Shown: one piece after another, positions 16,597 to 24,367 of the stretch
How the letters are laid out: each line of letters starts with the position of its first letter
Numbering within the stretch: the first letter of the stretch is position 1
Source: Candidatus Atribacteria bacterium
GTDB lineage: Bacteria > Atribacterota > Atribacteria > Atribacterales > JASGLU01
Direction of reading: 5' to 3'
DNA: 50,573 nucleotides
Assembly (NCBI GenBank): GCA_030156825.1
Contig: JASGLU010000004.1
Coordinates: 1 to 50,573, forward strand
Notes under the pieces: model-generated
What the model was told of the DNA's origin: nothing
What the model saw: only the letters and a program-made list of their open reading frames with translations
The model's database searches: none
Made by a program: the position numbers and the translations under genes

Positions 16597-17967
16597 TTAA
16601 ATCGATATCTTCTCTTCTGGATAAGCAATAAGGTCTTTCTGTTCTCCAGCAATACGATACATAATAATTGTAAAAAGACCAACCTTACCGACATACATAG
16701 TAATAATAATCAAAAATTTACTCAAATTCAAAAGTTCACCGGTTATTCCTCGAGAAAGTCCTACCGTCCCATAGGCGGAAAACACCTCAAACAAAATATC
16801 CAACGGATCTCCCGGTTGAAAAAGCAGCATCAGTATCGAAATCCCTCCCACTAAAACAAGAGCCAGCTCAGCTAAGGCTATCGCCCGAAAGACAATATAT
16901 TGAGGTACTCGGCGGTGGAAAAGATTCACCTTTTCTTTTCCGGCAATCACAGCTTTAGCCACTCCCCAGATGAGAGCAAAGGCAGTAGTCTTAATTCCTC
17001 CCCCTGTCCCCCCAGGAGATGCTCCCACAAACATAAGAAATAAAAGCATAAAAACGGTAGCCGGCTGAAGATTGGCAATAGGAATAGTATTAAACCCGGC
17101 TGTCCGGGGAGTAATAGCCTGAAATAGGCTGGCCATTATCTTATCTGGCCATTCTAAAAAAGCTATCGATTGAGGGTTATTCCATTCAAAAATAGCAAAT
17201 AAGAAAGCACTCAATCCGATTAGAAACAAAGTTACAGTGATTACCACTTTAGAATGAAGCGAGGTTAATCGACCTTTTTCCAATAGTTCCTTCAGCACTA
17301 TAAAGCCAATCCCACCGGCTATAATAAGACACATCACCGTAAAATTCACTACCGGATCCCGGACAAAATCTTCTAAGCTATTACTGAATACGGAAAAGCC
17401 AGCGTTGCAAAAAGCAGAAATCGAATGGAAAACCCCGGCAAAAAGAGCTTTCTGCCAGGGAAAATATCTCAAAAATCTCAGGCAAAGAATAACCGCTCCT
17501 ACGCCCTCAATCACCAAAGTATATTTAACTATGGTTAGAACAAACCTAACCACTCCTCCTGCAGCTTCCAGGGTAAAAGATTCTTTTAAAGCCAAACGAT
17601 CCCGATACTCAATTTTTCTTCCCAGAACAAGGGCAATTAAAGTAGTCATCGTCATGTACCCCAGCCCCCCAATTTGGAGCAAGATCAGAATGGTTAGCTG
17701 ACCCCAGAAAGAAAAAAAAGTGGCGGTATCCACTACTATCAGTCCGGTAACACAAATGGCAGAGGTAGAAGTAAAAAGAGCATCCAGCGGAGAAAGCTGG
17801 TTACCAGGATTTACCATCTGGGGTAAGAGCAAAAGGAGTGCCCCCAGCAAAATGACAGCTATATATCCCAGCAAGATTATTCGGGTCGGTCTTGCGTTCC
17901 CCAATCGCTTTTTAAAACGAATCCAAAAAGGAGGTATTTCCTCCTTTTCTTCAGGGTAAAACTCCAT
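16597..17967 (-). CDS. ktrB: TrkH/KtrB-family potassium channel subunit
   Basis: This 456-residue membrane protein has four repeated M1-pore-M2 units. Selectivity-filter regions are visible as TSTSAICVTGLIVVDT (about 68-83), SAFCNAGFSVF (about 186-196), TPRTAGFNTIP (about 289-299) and SAYGTVGLSRG (about 398-408). The family takes up K+, often coupled to Na+. KtrB needs a cytoplasmic RCK subunit (KtrA/TrkA), but none is encoded here. In this gene row it sits beside Rnf, which in many anaerobes pumps Na+; a functional link is inference. Confidence 0.92.
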   Translation of the reverse strand: MEFYPEEKEEIPPFWIRFKKRLGNARPTRIILLGYIAVILLGALLLLLPQMVNPGNQLSPLDALFTSTSAICVTGLIVVDTATFFSFWGQLTILILLQIGGLGYMTMTTLIALVLGRKIEYRDRLALKESFTLEAAGGVVRFVLTIVKYTLVIEGVGAVILCLRFLRYFPWQKALFAGVFHSISAFCNAGFSVFSNSLEDFVRDPVVNFTVMCLIIAGGIGFIVLKELLEKGRLTSLHSKVVITVTLFLIGLSAFLFAIFEWNNPQSIAFLEWPDKIMASLFQAITPRTAGFNTIPIANLQPATVFMLLFLMFVGASPGGTGGGIKTTAFALIWGVAKAVIAGKEKVNLFHRRVPQYIVFRAIALAELALVLVGGISILMLLFQPGDPLDILFEVFSAYGTVGLSRGITGELLNLSKFLIIITMYVGKVGLFTIIMYRIAGEQKDLIAYPEEKISI

Positions 17968-17981
17968 TTATTATCCAAACC

Positions 17982-19100
17982 TTACAAGTTGTATTTTTTA
18001 GCTTCGTCAAACATTGCCATTATGTTCTCCGGAGGAACATCCGGTTGAACATCATGCACGGCAGTTAGCACATAGCCATCGGGCCCTAAGTGATCAATCC
18101 TTTGCCGCACTTCTTTTCTTACCTCTTCTTCGGTTCCCTGGGGAAGCACCCGGGTAGTGTCTATCCCTCCCCAAAAAGCCAGATCTTTACCAAACTTCTC
18201 TTTCAGAAGCTTAGTATCCATGCCTTCCGCTGAAACCTGGATGGGATTTAGAATATCCACCCCAATTTCTATCAAATCCGGGATAAAAGGAACAATACTT
18301 CCACAAGAATGATATAACAGCTTAGCTTGCGGTGCCAGCTTTTTTAACTCAGAAAAATACTCCTGATGGAAAGGTTTAATTAAATTCCGATAGGTAACCG
18401 GACTCATGATGGAGTTTTGAGCAGTAGCCAAATCGTCCCCCACAAAAACTATATCCAAAAATTCCCCTACTTCCTGGAGAAAAAGAGAATATCGCGCAAG
18501 TTGATAGCGGTACATCCCCTCCATTAAGGTAGTGGCCAAATCAGGGTTAAGCAAAAGGTCAACTAAGAACTCTTCAAAACTTCTGAGATACCAACAGGGC
18601 TCAAAAATACCGGTATCGATCATATCTCCTACTAAGAGGTATTCGCCCGCCTGCTTAAATTTTTGAGCTTGTTCCCGCACTCCGGTTAAATCCATGCTCT
18701 GGGCTGGATCCGGCCAGGGATAATCCTTTACTTCCCCCAGTGATTTACCCGCAAGCGGATGTTCCACCATATCATAATAAAGACCATCTTCTGGCATCCG
18801 ATACTTAATACCAAACTCACTAATATAAGTCCGCTCATCAAATATGGTTTTCTGAAAAATTGGCTGGGGATGAATCCCCCTGGTATCTATCTCCAGCAGT
18901 TCAAGAACCTCTTCATCAATAAAGGCAATTTGAAAATTTTCCATCATCAATCGGGTTTCTTTTTCGATTCCCAGAAACTTTTTCAAATTTTCGTAAGCTT
19001 TTCGGGTCATAGTGGTGCAATTAGTAGTTCCAAGATCAATTGGAACTCGGTCGGGAAACTGGTGATTTATCGCCCGCAAAGCTCTCTCTCTTGGCTTCAA
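17982..19100 (-). CDS. Uroporphyrinogen decarboxylase-fold protein (MtaA/CmuA-like methyltransferase type)
   Basis: This 372-residue protein begins KPRERALRAINHQFPDRVPIDLG, the usual start of the URO-D superfamily branch that includes corrinoid/CoM methyltransferases. LLYHSCGSIVPFIPDLIEIGVDILNPIQ (about 257-284) carries the His-x-Cys-type metal site of the methyltransferase branch rather than haem-synthesis HemE. No corrinoid protein or haem gene is adjacent, so the substrate is unknown. The tracked start at 19121 lies in the Shine-Dalgarno itself (AAAGGAGGAG). The TTG at 19100, seven bases after it, is the likely start. It is the first gene of the row leading to rnf. Confidence 0.82.
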   Translation of the reverse strand: MKPRERALRAINHQFPDRVPIDLGTTNCTTMTRKAYENLKKFLGIEKETRLMMENFQIAFIDEEVLELLEIDTRGIHPQPIFQKTIFDERTYISEFGIKYRMPEDGLYYDMVEHPLAGKSLGEVKDYPWPDPAQSMDLTGVREQAQKFKQAGEYLLVGDMIDTGIFEPCWYLRSFEEFLVDLLLNPDLATTLMEGMYRYQLARYSLFLQEVGEFLDIVFVGDDLATAQNSIMSPVTYRNLIKPFHQEYFSELKKLAPQAKLLYHSCGSIVPFIPDLIEIGVDILNPIQVSAEGMDTKLLKEKFGKDLAFWGGIDTTRVLPQGTEEEVRKEVRQRIDHLGPDGYVLTAVHDVQPDVPPENIMAMFDEAKKYNL

Positions 19101-19151
19101 CAGTAACTCCTCCTTTATCAAGCTAAATTTACTCTACCAGATTTCTCGTTT

Positions 19152-19157
19152 ATTATA
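19152..19157 (-). promoter_or_regulatory. Candidate -10 box for the uroD-ktrB-accC-rnf row
   Basis: On the minus strand TATAAT lies about 52 bases before the TTG start at 19100, with only a poor -35 (TTAATC, 18-bp spacer). The position, the perfect hexamer and the divergent gene pair support it. Confidence 0.45.
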
Positions 19158-19195
19158 CCTCCAATTTTTACCTCTGATTAACATTGTAACAAAAT

Positions 19196-19224
19196 TTGCA
19201 AATTCAGACTCCATAAGGTATTAT
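19196..19224 (+). promoter_or_regulatory. Promoter of hflKC, apparently leaderless
   Basis: TTGCAA (19196-19201), a 17-bp spacer and TATTAT (19219-19224) form a good sigma-70-type promoter. The hflK ATG begins only 9 bases after the -10 box, so transcription would start within a few bases of the ATG. There is no Shine-Dalgarno in between. Confidence 0.65.
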
Positions 19225-19233
19225 AGGTTCATA

Positions 19234-20223
19234 ATGTTTGATGATGAGTTTGAAGGCAAAGTTATTAATTTGTATGAATCGAAGATTGCTCGCTTTTTTA
19301 AGCGTTTAGGTTATCTGGTAGTAATTGCTATAGTAGCTATCTACTTTTTAACTGGTATTTATACAGTTGGACCTGATGAAGTAGGAATGGTAAAAACTTT
19401 AGGAAGGTTTACTGGGCAAGTGCCCCCTGGCCTTCACTATCATCTTCCCTACCCCTTTCAAACTGTGATAAAACCAAAAGTAACCGAACTGCGGAGAATA
19501 GAGGTTGGTTTTCGTACTTTGCATCCGGGGCCACCTCCTCGCTACCAGCTTTTTCCGGAAGAATCCCTGATGCTTACCGGAGATGAAAATATTGTAGATT
19601 GCCAATATATAGTTCAATATCGAATCTCCGATCCCTACTCTTATCTGTTCCTTATTAAGGAGGCAGAAAGCGCAGTAAGAAACGCAGCCGAAGCCGCCAT
19701 GCGGGAAGTAGTAGGTAAGAAAACTATTGATGAAGTGTTAACTGTAGGTCGGTCTGATGTCCAGCAAGAAGTTCAATCTCTTATTCAAAGTATTTTAGAC
19801 AACTACCAAAGTGGAATTAACATCGTAGCCGTTCAGTTGCAAGAAGTTCAACCCCCACAAGAAGTAGCTTCCGCTTTCCGAGATGTAGCCAGCGCCCGGG
19901 AGGATCGGGTTCGTTTTATTAACCAAGCTCGAGCTTATCAAAATCAGATTATTCCCCAAGCCCGGGGAGAAGCGGCTAAAATTCTGGAAGAAGCTCAGGC
20001 TTTCCAGGCCACTATTACCAAAGAAGCCGAAGGAGAAACCGCTCGTTTCCTCCAAGTTTTAGCGGAATACCAGTTAAATCCTGATGTTTCTCGCGAGCGA
20101 ATTTTCTTGGAAACTATGGAGATTGTATGGCCTCAAGTAAATAAATTTATCTTCGACAGCCAGGAAAATAGCGAAGATGTTTTAAAACTTTTACCTTTGG
20201 TGAGAGAGGGCAAAGATGAGTAG
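19234..20223 (+). CDS. hflK: HflK, SPFH/band-7 membrane protease-complex protein
   Basis: HflK (329 aa) with HflC forms a large membrane cage around FtsH and modulates its proteolysis. The N-terminus is short, with one membrane helix (about 26-44), then the band-7 domain (VGPDEVGMVKTLGRFTGQVPPGLHYHLPYP) and a long charged coiled-coil region (about 200-290, RAYQNQIIPQARGEAAKILEEAQAFQATITKEAEGETARF). The usual glycine-rich HflK N-terminus is missing, as in many anaerobes. It overlaps hflC by 8 bp. FtsH is not in the window. Confidence 0.9.
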   Translation: MFDDEFEGKVINLYESKIARFFKRLGYLVVIAIVAIYFLTGIYTVGPDEVGMVKTLGRFTGQVPPGLHYHLPYPFQTVIKPKVTELRRIEVGFRTLHPGPPPRYQLFPEESLMLTGDENIVDCQYIVQYRISDPYSYLFLIKEAESAVRNAAEAAMREVVGKKTIDEVLTVGRSDVQQEVQSLIQSILDNYQSGINIVAVQLQEVQPPQEVASAFRDVASAREDRVRFINQARAYQNQIIPQARGEAAKILEEAQAFQATITKEAEGETARFLQVLAEYQLNPDVSRERIFLETMEIVWPQVNKFIFDSQENSEDVLKLLPLVREGKDE

Positions 20224-21100
20224 AAAATGGCTGATTCGCCTTATTGTGGTTCTGGTAATTATAGCGGTTATAGTGATTACTCGCCCCTGGTATATTTTGG
20301 ATGAAACTGAACAGGCGGTTATTCTCCAGTTAGGGAAACCAATCGCTACCGTAAAAGAAAGTGGGCTTCACTTTAAATTGCCCTACCCTATACAAGTAGC
20401 ATACAAGTTTGATAAAAGGTTGCTGGAATATGATTCTCCCCCAGAAGAGGTAATCACCGAAGATAAAAAAACCATGGTAATTGATTACTATGCCCGCTGG
20501 CGGATAGTGGATCCCTTGCTTTTTTTACAAACCGTGGTAAGTGAAGCCAGGGCTATGGTAAGAATTGATGACATTGCCTATTCCGAACTTCGGACAGAAA
20601 TCGGCAAAGTTGAGCTAATAGATGTAGTGTTTAAAGAAAGAGGACAAATTATGGAAGAAGTAACCGCTAAAACCAACCTCAAGGCTCAGGATTTTGGCGT
20701 GGAAGTGGTGGATGTCAGGATAAAACGAGCCGATCTCCCTCCTCAAAACGAAGAAGCAGTTTTCCAGCGGATGCAAACCGAAAGAGAACAGCAAGCTCAA
20801 CAGTATCGATCGGAAGGCAAAGAAGAAGCAACCAAAATTCAAGCTGCCGCCGATCGAGAAAAAGCCTTAATCTTAGCCGAAGCGAGAAGAGAAGCTCAAG
20901 TTATTCGTGGAGAAGGAGAAGCTGAAGCTCTCAGAATCTATGCCGAAGCCTATAACCAAGACCCGGAATTTTTTGCTTTCTTAAGAACTATGGAAATGTA
21001 TGAAAAATCTTTCTCCGAAAAAGATACCCTCATCCTCACCCCTGAATCTGAAATATTAAACTACTTGAAGACCCCGAAGCAGCCTGCGGCGCAAGATTAA
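20216..21100 (+). CDS. hflC: HflC, SPFH/band-7 membrane protein
   Basis: HflC (294 aa) is the HflK partner. It has an N-terminal helix (about 5-22), a band-7 domain starting LDETEQAVILQLGKPIATVKESGLHFKLPYP, and the family helix MQTEREQQAQQYRSEGKEEATKIQAAADREKALILAEARREAQVIRGEGEAEA. The start ATG lies inside the end of hflK, so the pair is translationally coupled. The stop is immediately followed by a repeat element with terminator-like hairpins. Confidence 0.93.
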   Translation: MSRKWLIRLIVVLVIIAVIVITRPWYILDETEQAVILQLGKPIATVKESGLHFKLPYPIQVAYKFDKRLLEYDSPPEEVITEDKKTMVIDYYARWRIVDPLLFLQTVVSEARAMVRIDDIAYSELRTEIGKVELIDVVFKERGQIMEEVTAKTNLKAQDFGVEVVDVRIKRADLPPQNEEAVFQRMQTEREQQAQQYRSEGKEEATKIQAAADREKALILAEARREAQVIRGEGEAEALRIYAEAYNQDPEFFAFLRTMEMYEKSFSEKDTLILTPESEILNYLKTPKQPAAQD

Positions 21101-21258
21101 AATAAGGGGGTAAACCCCTATAACCCCAAAAAAACCAAACAAATCAAATATAAAAAGACAAAAACAACCGAGGAAGAGAAAACTTTCCTCGGTTCCAATT
21201 GTTTCGATTTTTATCATCTCCTCTCCCTCGACGGGAGAGGATTAAGATGAGGATGAAA
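21101..21258 (-). repeat. Interspersed element, copy D (3' of hflC)
   Basis: Read on the minus strand this contains GATAAAAATCGAAACAATTGG, a perfect 10-bp hairpin (AACCGAGGAA/TTCCTCGGTT, 21166-21194), TTTTTGTCTTTTT and GGGGTTATAGGGGTTTACCCCC. These blocks occur in the same order as in copies A, B and C. It begins four bases after the hflC stop. A second hairpin (CCTCTCCC-TCGAC-GGGAGAGG, about 21215-21235) closes the other end. On the plus strand the first hairpin is followed by T-rich sequence and could end hflKC transcription. The outer boundary is uncertain. Confidence 0.6.
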
Positions 21259-21316
21259 ATGAACCTCAAGAACTCCATAACAATTTGGTCAATATCAAAA
21301 TGAAAAACCTTTAAAA

Positions 21317-21346
21317 GAAAGGAAGAGCCGAAAGGCTCTTCCTTTC
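21317..21346 (-). terminator. Terminator of the PepSY gene
   Basis: A perfect 13-bp stem, GAAAGGAAGAGCC / GGCTCTTCCTTTC, has a 4-base loop (GAAA on the plus strand). On the minus strand it is followed by TTTTAAAGGTTTTT and lies about 45 bases after the PepSY stop codon. Confidence 0.8.
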
Positions 21347-21392
21347 AAGGGAGTTTGGTTTGAGGGAGGAGCTCGGGTTTAGCTTAATTTCT

Positions 21393-21959
21393 TCAAAAAG
21401 CAGGCTCTTCAACGGGAGCTTCCTCAGTTGGAACTTCCATAGGTTGTTCTTCCGTGCTAATGGCAGGTTCTCTAATTTCTTCTCCGTTGTCCAACTTAAT
21501 AATATAAACTATGTTGCCTTCTTCTTCTTCTGCTAATTCTGCTTCTACTACAGCTCTATCTGGATTGGTATTTAATACGTTAGTTACTGCTTGCTCTAAA
21601 GAAACTGTGGTTTGGGGTAAAAGAGCAACTGCTGAGCTCGTCTCGGGTATTTCTTCGCTATCCAACACCTCTCCAGTTTGCGCATCTACTTTGACTTCCA
21701 TTCCATTGCTGAGCTCAATCAAGTACGTTGGCCCGCCAAAAAGTGGATCACTAAACTTGGCAGATATTGCTTGCGCTTCAGGGAAAGCAGTTAAAGCTGC
21801 TTTTATAGCTGCATCCATAGGAAAACGCTCTGGTGCAGGCGGTTCCTCTGGTACCATAGGTTGACCCGGTATAGCCTCCTGGGCACAAGCCGCCACACTA
21901 AATCCTACACTAAGTAACAACGCCACTAAAACCCCAACAAAGTAACGGTTCTTTTTCAT
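21393..21959 (-). CDS. Secreted protein with two PepSY-like domains
   Basis: This 188-residue protein has a signal peptide (KKNRYFVGVLVALLLSVGFSVAACAQ; a Cys near the cleavage site leaves a lipoprotein open). Two PepSY-type repeats follow: AAIKAALTAFPEAQ...YLIELSNGMEVKVDAQTGEVL (about 50-110) and LEQAVTNVLNTNPDRAVVEAEL...YIIKLDNGEEI (about 120-168). The C-terminus is rich in Glu and Pro. PepSY proteins often sit beside OmpR-type two-component systems, as here, divergently transcribed. I prefer the ATG at 21959 with GAGGTG six bases upstream over the GTG at 21968, which lies in that ribosome binding site. Confidence 0.75.
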   Translation of the reverse strand: MKKNRYFVGVLVALLLSVGFSVAACAQEAIPGQPMVPEEPPAPERFPMDAAIKAALTAFPEAQAISAKFSDPLFGGPTYLIELSNGMEVKVDAQTGEVLDSEEIPETSSAVALLPQTTVSLEQAVTNVLNTNPDRAVVEAELAEEEEGNIVYIIKLDNGEEIREPAISTEEQPMEVPTEEAPVEEPAF

Positions 21960-22077
21960 TTTTCTCACCTCTTTATTTTATTTGACGAGTTTTCCTCGTC
22001 TGAAAAGAATATAATCCCGAAAAATGAAAAGGTAATGAATACAACATTAACTTAAGATGAAATTTGAAAAACTTTAG

Positions 22078-22083
22078 TATAAT
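22078..22083 (+). promoter_or_regulatory. -10 box of the second two-component system, leaderless arrangement
   Basis: TATAAT ends 9 bases before the ATG of the response regulator, with no Shine-Dalgarno between. No -35 box is recognisable at 16-18 bp. The sequence TTAACTTAAGATGAAATTTG upstream may bind an activator, perhaps the regulator itself. Confidence 0.5.
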
Positions 22084-22092
22084 AGAAGTACA

Positions 22093-22362
22093 ATGCGTAT
22101 CTTAGTGGTAGAAGACGAAAAACGTTTAGCGGAGGTTATCAAAAAAGGCTTGGTAGAAGAGGGTTATTCAGTTGATACCGCCTATGATGGAGTAGAAGGA
22201 CAATATATGGCCGAAAACACTCCCTATGACCTGGTAATTCTTGATATCATGCTGCCTAAAAAAGATGGAATCACTGTTTGCCAAGAACTACGCACCAGAG
22301 AAATTAACACTCCTATATTGATGTTAACTGCAAAAGATAGGATAGACCCCCATGCTGCTTGA
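22093..22362 (+). pseudogene. OmpR-family response regulator, receiver part, interrupted by a 179-bp insertion
   Basis: The receiver domain is normal up to residue 84: acidic pair Glu7-Asp8, phospho-Asp51 (VILDIMLPKKDG) and MLTAKDRI. Then the frame runs into foreign sequence (DPHAA and stop). The family continues [19 protein letters not shown], which is found in frame after removing 22339-22517 or the equivalent (one AGGATA plus the element). The rejoined text [22 protein letters not shown] has the ordinary family length. As it stands the product lacks Lys of the KPF motif and the DNA-binding domain, so phosphorelay should fail. Confidence 0.88.
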
Positions 22363-22517
22363 GCCGCACCAGATAACAATGAAAACAGAATTCAATATAA
22401 TCTTAGAGAAACAATAGTGGTCTATCCTTTCAGTTTTTCGTTTCTTTAGTCTTTGCCTTTTATTTTTAGTTTTTCGGGGGGTTTAAGGGGGGCGAAGCCC
22501 CCATTATTGCCGTTTAC
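22345..22517 (+). mobile_element. Interspersed element, copy A, inserted in the response regulator
   Basis: This is a 173-bp non-coding insert flanked on both sides by AGGATA (22339-22344 and 22518-22523), which looks like a target-site duplication. It starts GACCCCCATGCTGC, then CACCAGATAACAATG, a central region containing GTCTTTGCC, then GGGGGGTTTAAGGGGGGCGAAGCCCCC near the right end. The internal TATCCT at about 22423 is the complement of the left AGGATA, so the first 90 bp also form an inverted-repeat unit (AGGATAGACC...GGTCTATCCT). The blocks recur in copies B, C, D and E. No ORF is present, so movement would need a protein supplied from elsewhere. Confidence 0.75.
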
Positions 22518-22541
22518 AGGATAAAAGATAGGGTAAAAGGC

Positions 22542-22943
22542 TTGGATTCAGGAGCTGATGATTATCTGGTTAAACCTTTTGCCTTTAGTGAGTTATTAGC
22601 CAGAGTAAGAGCCCTTCTGCGGCGAGAAGCTATTTCTAAATCTCCAAAGCTTCAGGTGGGTAATTTGGTAATGGATACCTTGACTAGAGAGGTGTGGCAA
22701 GGAGATAAAAAAATCGAATTAACCACCAAAGAATATGCACTGCTCGAATACTTTATGCGTCACCCTAATATGGTAATTACTCGAACTATGCTTATGGAAA
22801 AAGTGTGGGATTATGATTTCGAAGGTATATCCAATGTTATAGACGTGTATGTTCGCCGATTGCGGCTTAAACTGGACGAGGTAGAAGGAGAAAGTATTAT
22901 TGAAACAGTAAGGGGAGCTGGTTATAGATTAAGGGAACCATGA
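22542..22943 (+). pseudogene. Response regulator, C-terminal part after the insertion
   Basis: This is the second half of the interrupted gene. It contains the end of the receiver domain ([28 protein letters not shown]) and an intact winged-helix DNA-binding domain (LTTKEYALLEYFMRHPNMVITRTMLMEKVWDYDFEGISNVIDVYVRRLRLKL, RGAGYRLREP). Translation could restart at TTG 22542, but no good ribosome binding site precedes it. A product from here would bind DNA without phosphorylation control. Its stop overlaps the kinase start (ATGA), so lack of translation here may reduce kinase synthesis. Confidence 0.85.
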
Positions 22944-24367
22944 AATTTTTTAAAAGTGTTAAATTTCGCTTAACCGTTTGGTATCTAATAGTTATGAGTA
23001 TTTTGCTTTTTATTTTTGCTGCCGTATCTTACTTTACTCTTTACCGCAATCTATACGATAATTTAGACGACAACTTAGAAAACCGGTGGATTAAATTACG
23101 AGGCCTGCTACGAGAGTCTAAAGATAAAGTCGATATCGACATGGAAAGAGAGTTAGGAGAAATCATATTAATTTATTCCCCAGAAGGTATTCTACAAAAA
23201 AGCTCTGGACCTTTTACTGACACTTCCGATATTGTACCAGTAGTGCAAGAAGTAGCTCAAGGAAATCCTCTTTTTTTCAATACCACCACTACCTATGATC
23301 GAGAAATCCGATTTTACGCTGCGCCAGTCACGGTAGAAGAGACCTCTCTCGTGGTATTAATTGGTCGTCATTTTGACGAAATAAAAATTATTTTGGGGAG
23401 ATTGCGTACCATTTTTACCCTTTCCGGTTTAGCAATGTTATTTTTAGCTGGTATTGGAGGATTATTTTTAGCTAATCGAGTACTTCGCCCGGTGGACCGG
23501 ATAACTCGTACCGCTCAAAAAATAGGAGAAAGCAACCTGAGCCATCGGATAGAGATAGATAGTGAAGATGAATTAGGAAGGTTATCTCTTACTCTAAATC
23601 GAATGATAGCTCGTCTGGAAGACGCCTTTCGCCGTCAACAGCAATTTGCTGCTGATGCCTCACACGAGTTGCGTACTCCTTTGTCTGTCATTCAAGCAGA
23701 AGCCACTTTGGCTCTCAGCAAAGATAGAAAAATAGAAGATTACCGGGAAACCTTGGAGACAATTTCTCAAGAAGCTGCTTATATGTCATCAATAATTGAT
23801 AAATTGCTTTTTTTAGCCCGCAGTGATACTCGACAGGAACAATACAGTTCTGAAAAGGTTAATCTTCGGGAGTTAATTACCGACTTAGCAATCAATATAG
23901 AAACACTTGCTCAGGAAAAAGGGCTGAAATTGGAAGTAGGAACAATAGAAAATCTGGTGGTGAGAGGTGACAAAGATAGGTTAAAGCAACTTTTGTTTAA
24001 TCTTTTAGAAAATGCTATCAAGTATACTATGGTGGGAAAAATTTCTATCTCGGCTGTCCGAAAAGATAAGATGGCGGTAGTAACTATTGCTGATACTGGA
24101 ATTGGCATCCCCCCACAGGACTTACCTCATATTTTTGAGCGCTTTTGGCGAGTAGACAAAACCCGTTCTCGAGAGAACGGGGGTACGGGTTTGGGTTTGG
24201 CTATTGCCCAGGAAATTGCTGAAGCCCATGGTGGAAAGATTAAGGTAGAAAGTGAATTAAATAAAGGGAGTACTTTTTCAGTGATATTACCTATCTCTCC
24301 AGACATCTCTGAAAGTTCAGGCAAAAAGAAAATTAAACGGAAAAAGAAGCAGTTAAAAAATATTTGA
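22940..24367 (+). CDS. Sensor histidine kinase with HAMP domain (CusS/ArlS type)
   Basis: This 475-residue membrane kinase is intact: TM1 (about 11-33), a periplasmic region (34-155), TM2 (about 156-178), HAMP (about 180-232), HisKA with phospho-His 242 (FAADASHELRTPLSVIQAEA), the N-box FNLLENAIKYT, DTGIGIPPQDLPHIFERFWRVDK and GTGLGLAIAQEIAEAHGG. The C-terminus ends in a strongly basic tail (KKKIKRKKKQLKNI). Its partner regulator just upstream is interrupted, so the kinase may be orphaned or may signal through another regulator such as the product of 4788-5474. Confidence 0.92.
   Translation: MKFFKSVKFRLTVWYLIVMSILLFIFAAVSYFTLYRNLYDNLDDNLENRWIKLRGLLRESKDKVDIDMERELGEIILIYSPEGILQKSSGPFTDTSDIVPVVQEVAQGNPLFFNTTTTYDREIRFYAAPVTVEETSLVVLIGRHFDEIKIILGRLRTIFTLSGLAMLFLAGIGGLFLANRVLRPVDRITRTAQKIGESNLSHRIEIDSEDELGRLSLTLNRMIARLEDAFRRQQQFAADASHELRTPLSVIQAEATLALSKDRKIEDYRETLETISQEAAYMSSIIDKLLFLARSDTRQEQYSSEKVNLRELITDLAINIETLAQEKGLKLEVGTIENLVVRGDKDRLKQLLFNLLENAIKYTMVGKISISAVRKDKMAVVTIADTGIGIPPQDLPHIFERFWRVDKTRSRENGGTGLGLAIAQEIAEAHGGKIKVESELNKGSTFSVILPISPDISESSGKKKIKRKKKQLKNI

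Noticed and set aside
22345-22517. Self-splicing intron or inteln-like element rescuing the response regulator
   Set aside because: At 173 bp with no recognisable group I or II core, and with related copies in intergenic DNA, a transposon-like insertion is simpler.
22332-22532. 10-bp direct repeat AAAAGATAGG as the target-site duplication of the insert
   Set aside because: Removing 191 bp also restores the frame, but the joined protein (AKDRVKGLD) would be four residues shorter than the family. The AGGATA junction gives the normal length, so the 10-bp match is partly the gene's own KDR-KDR repetition.
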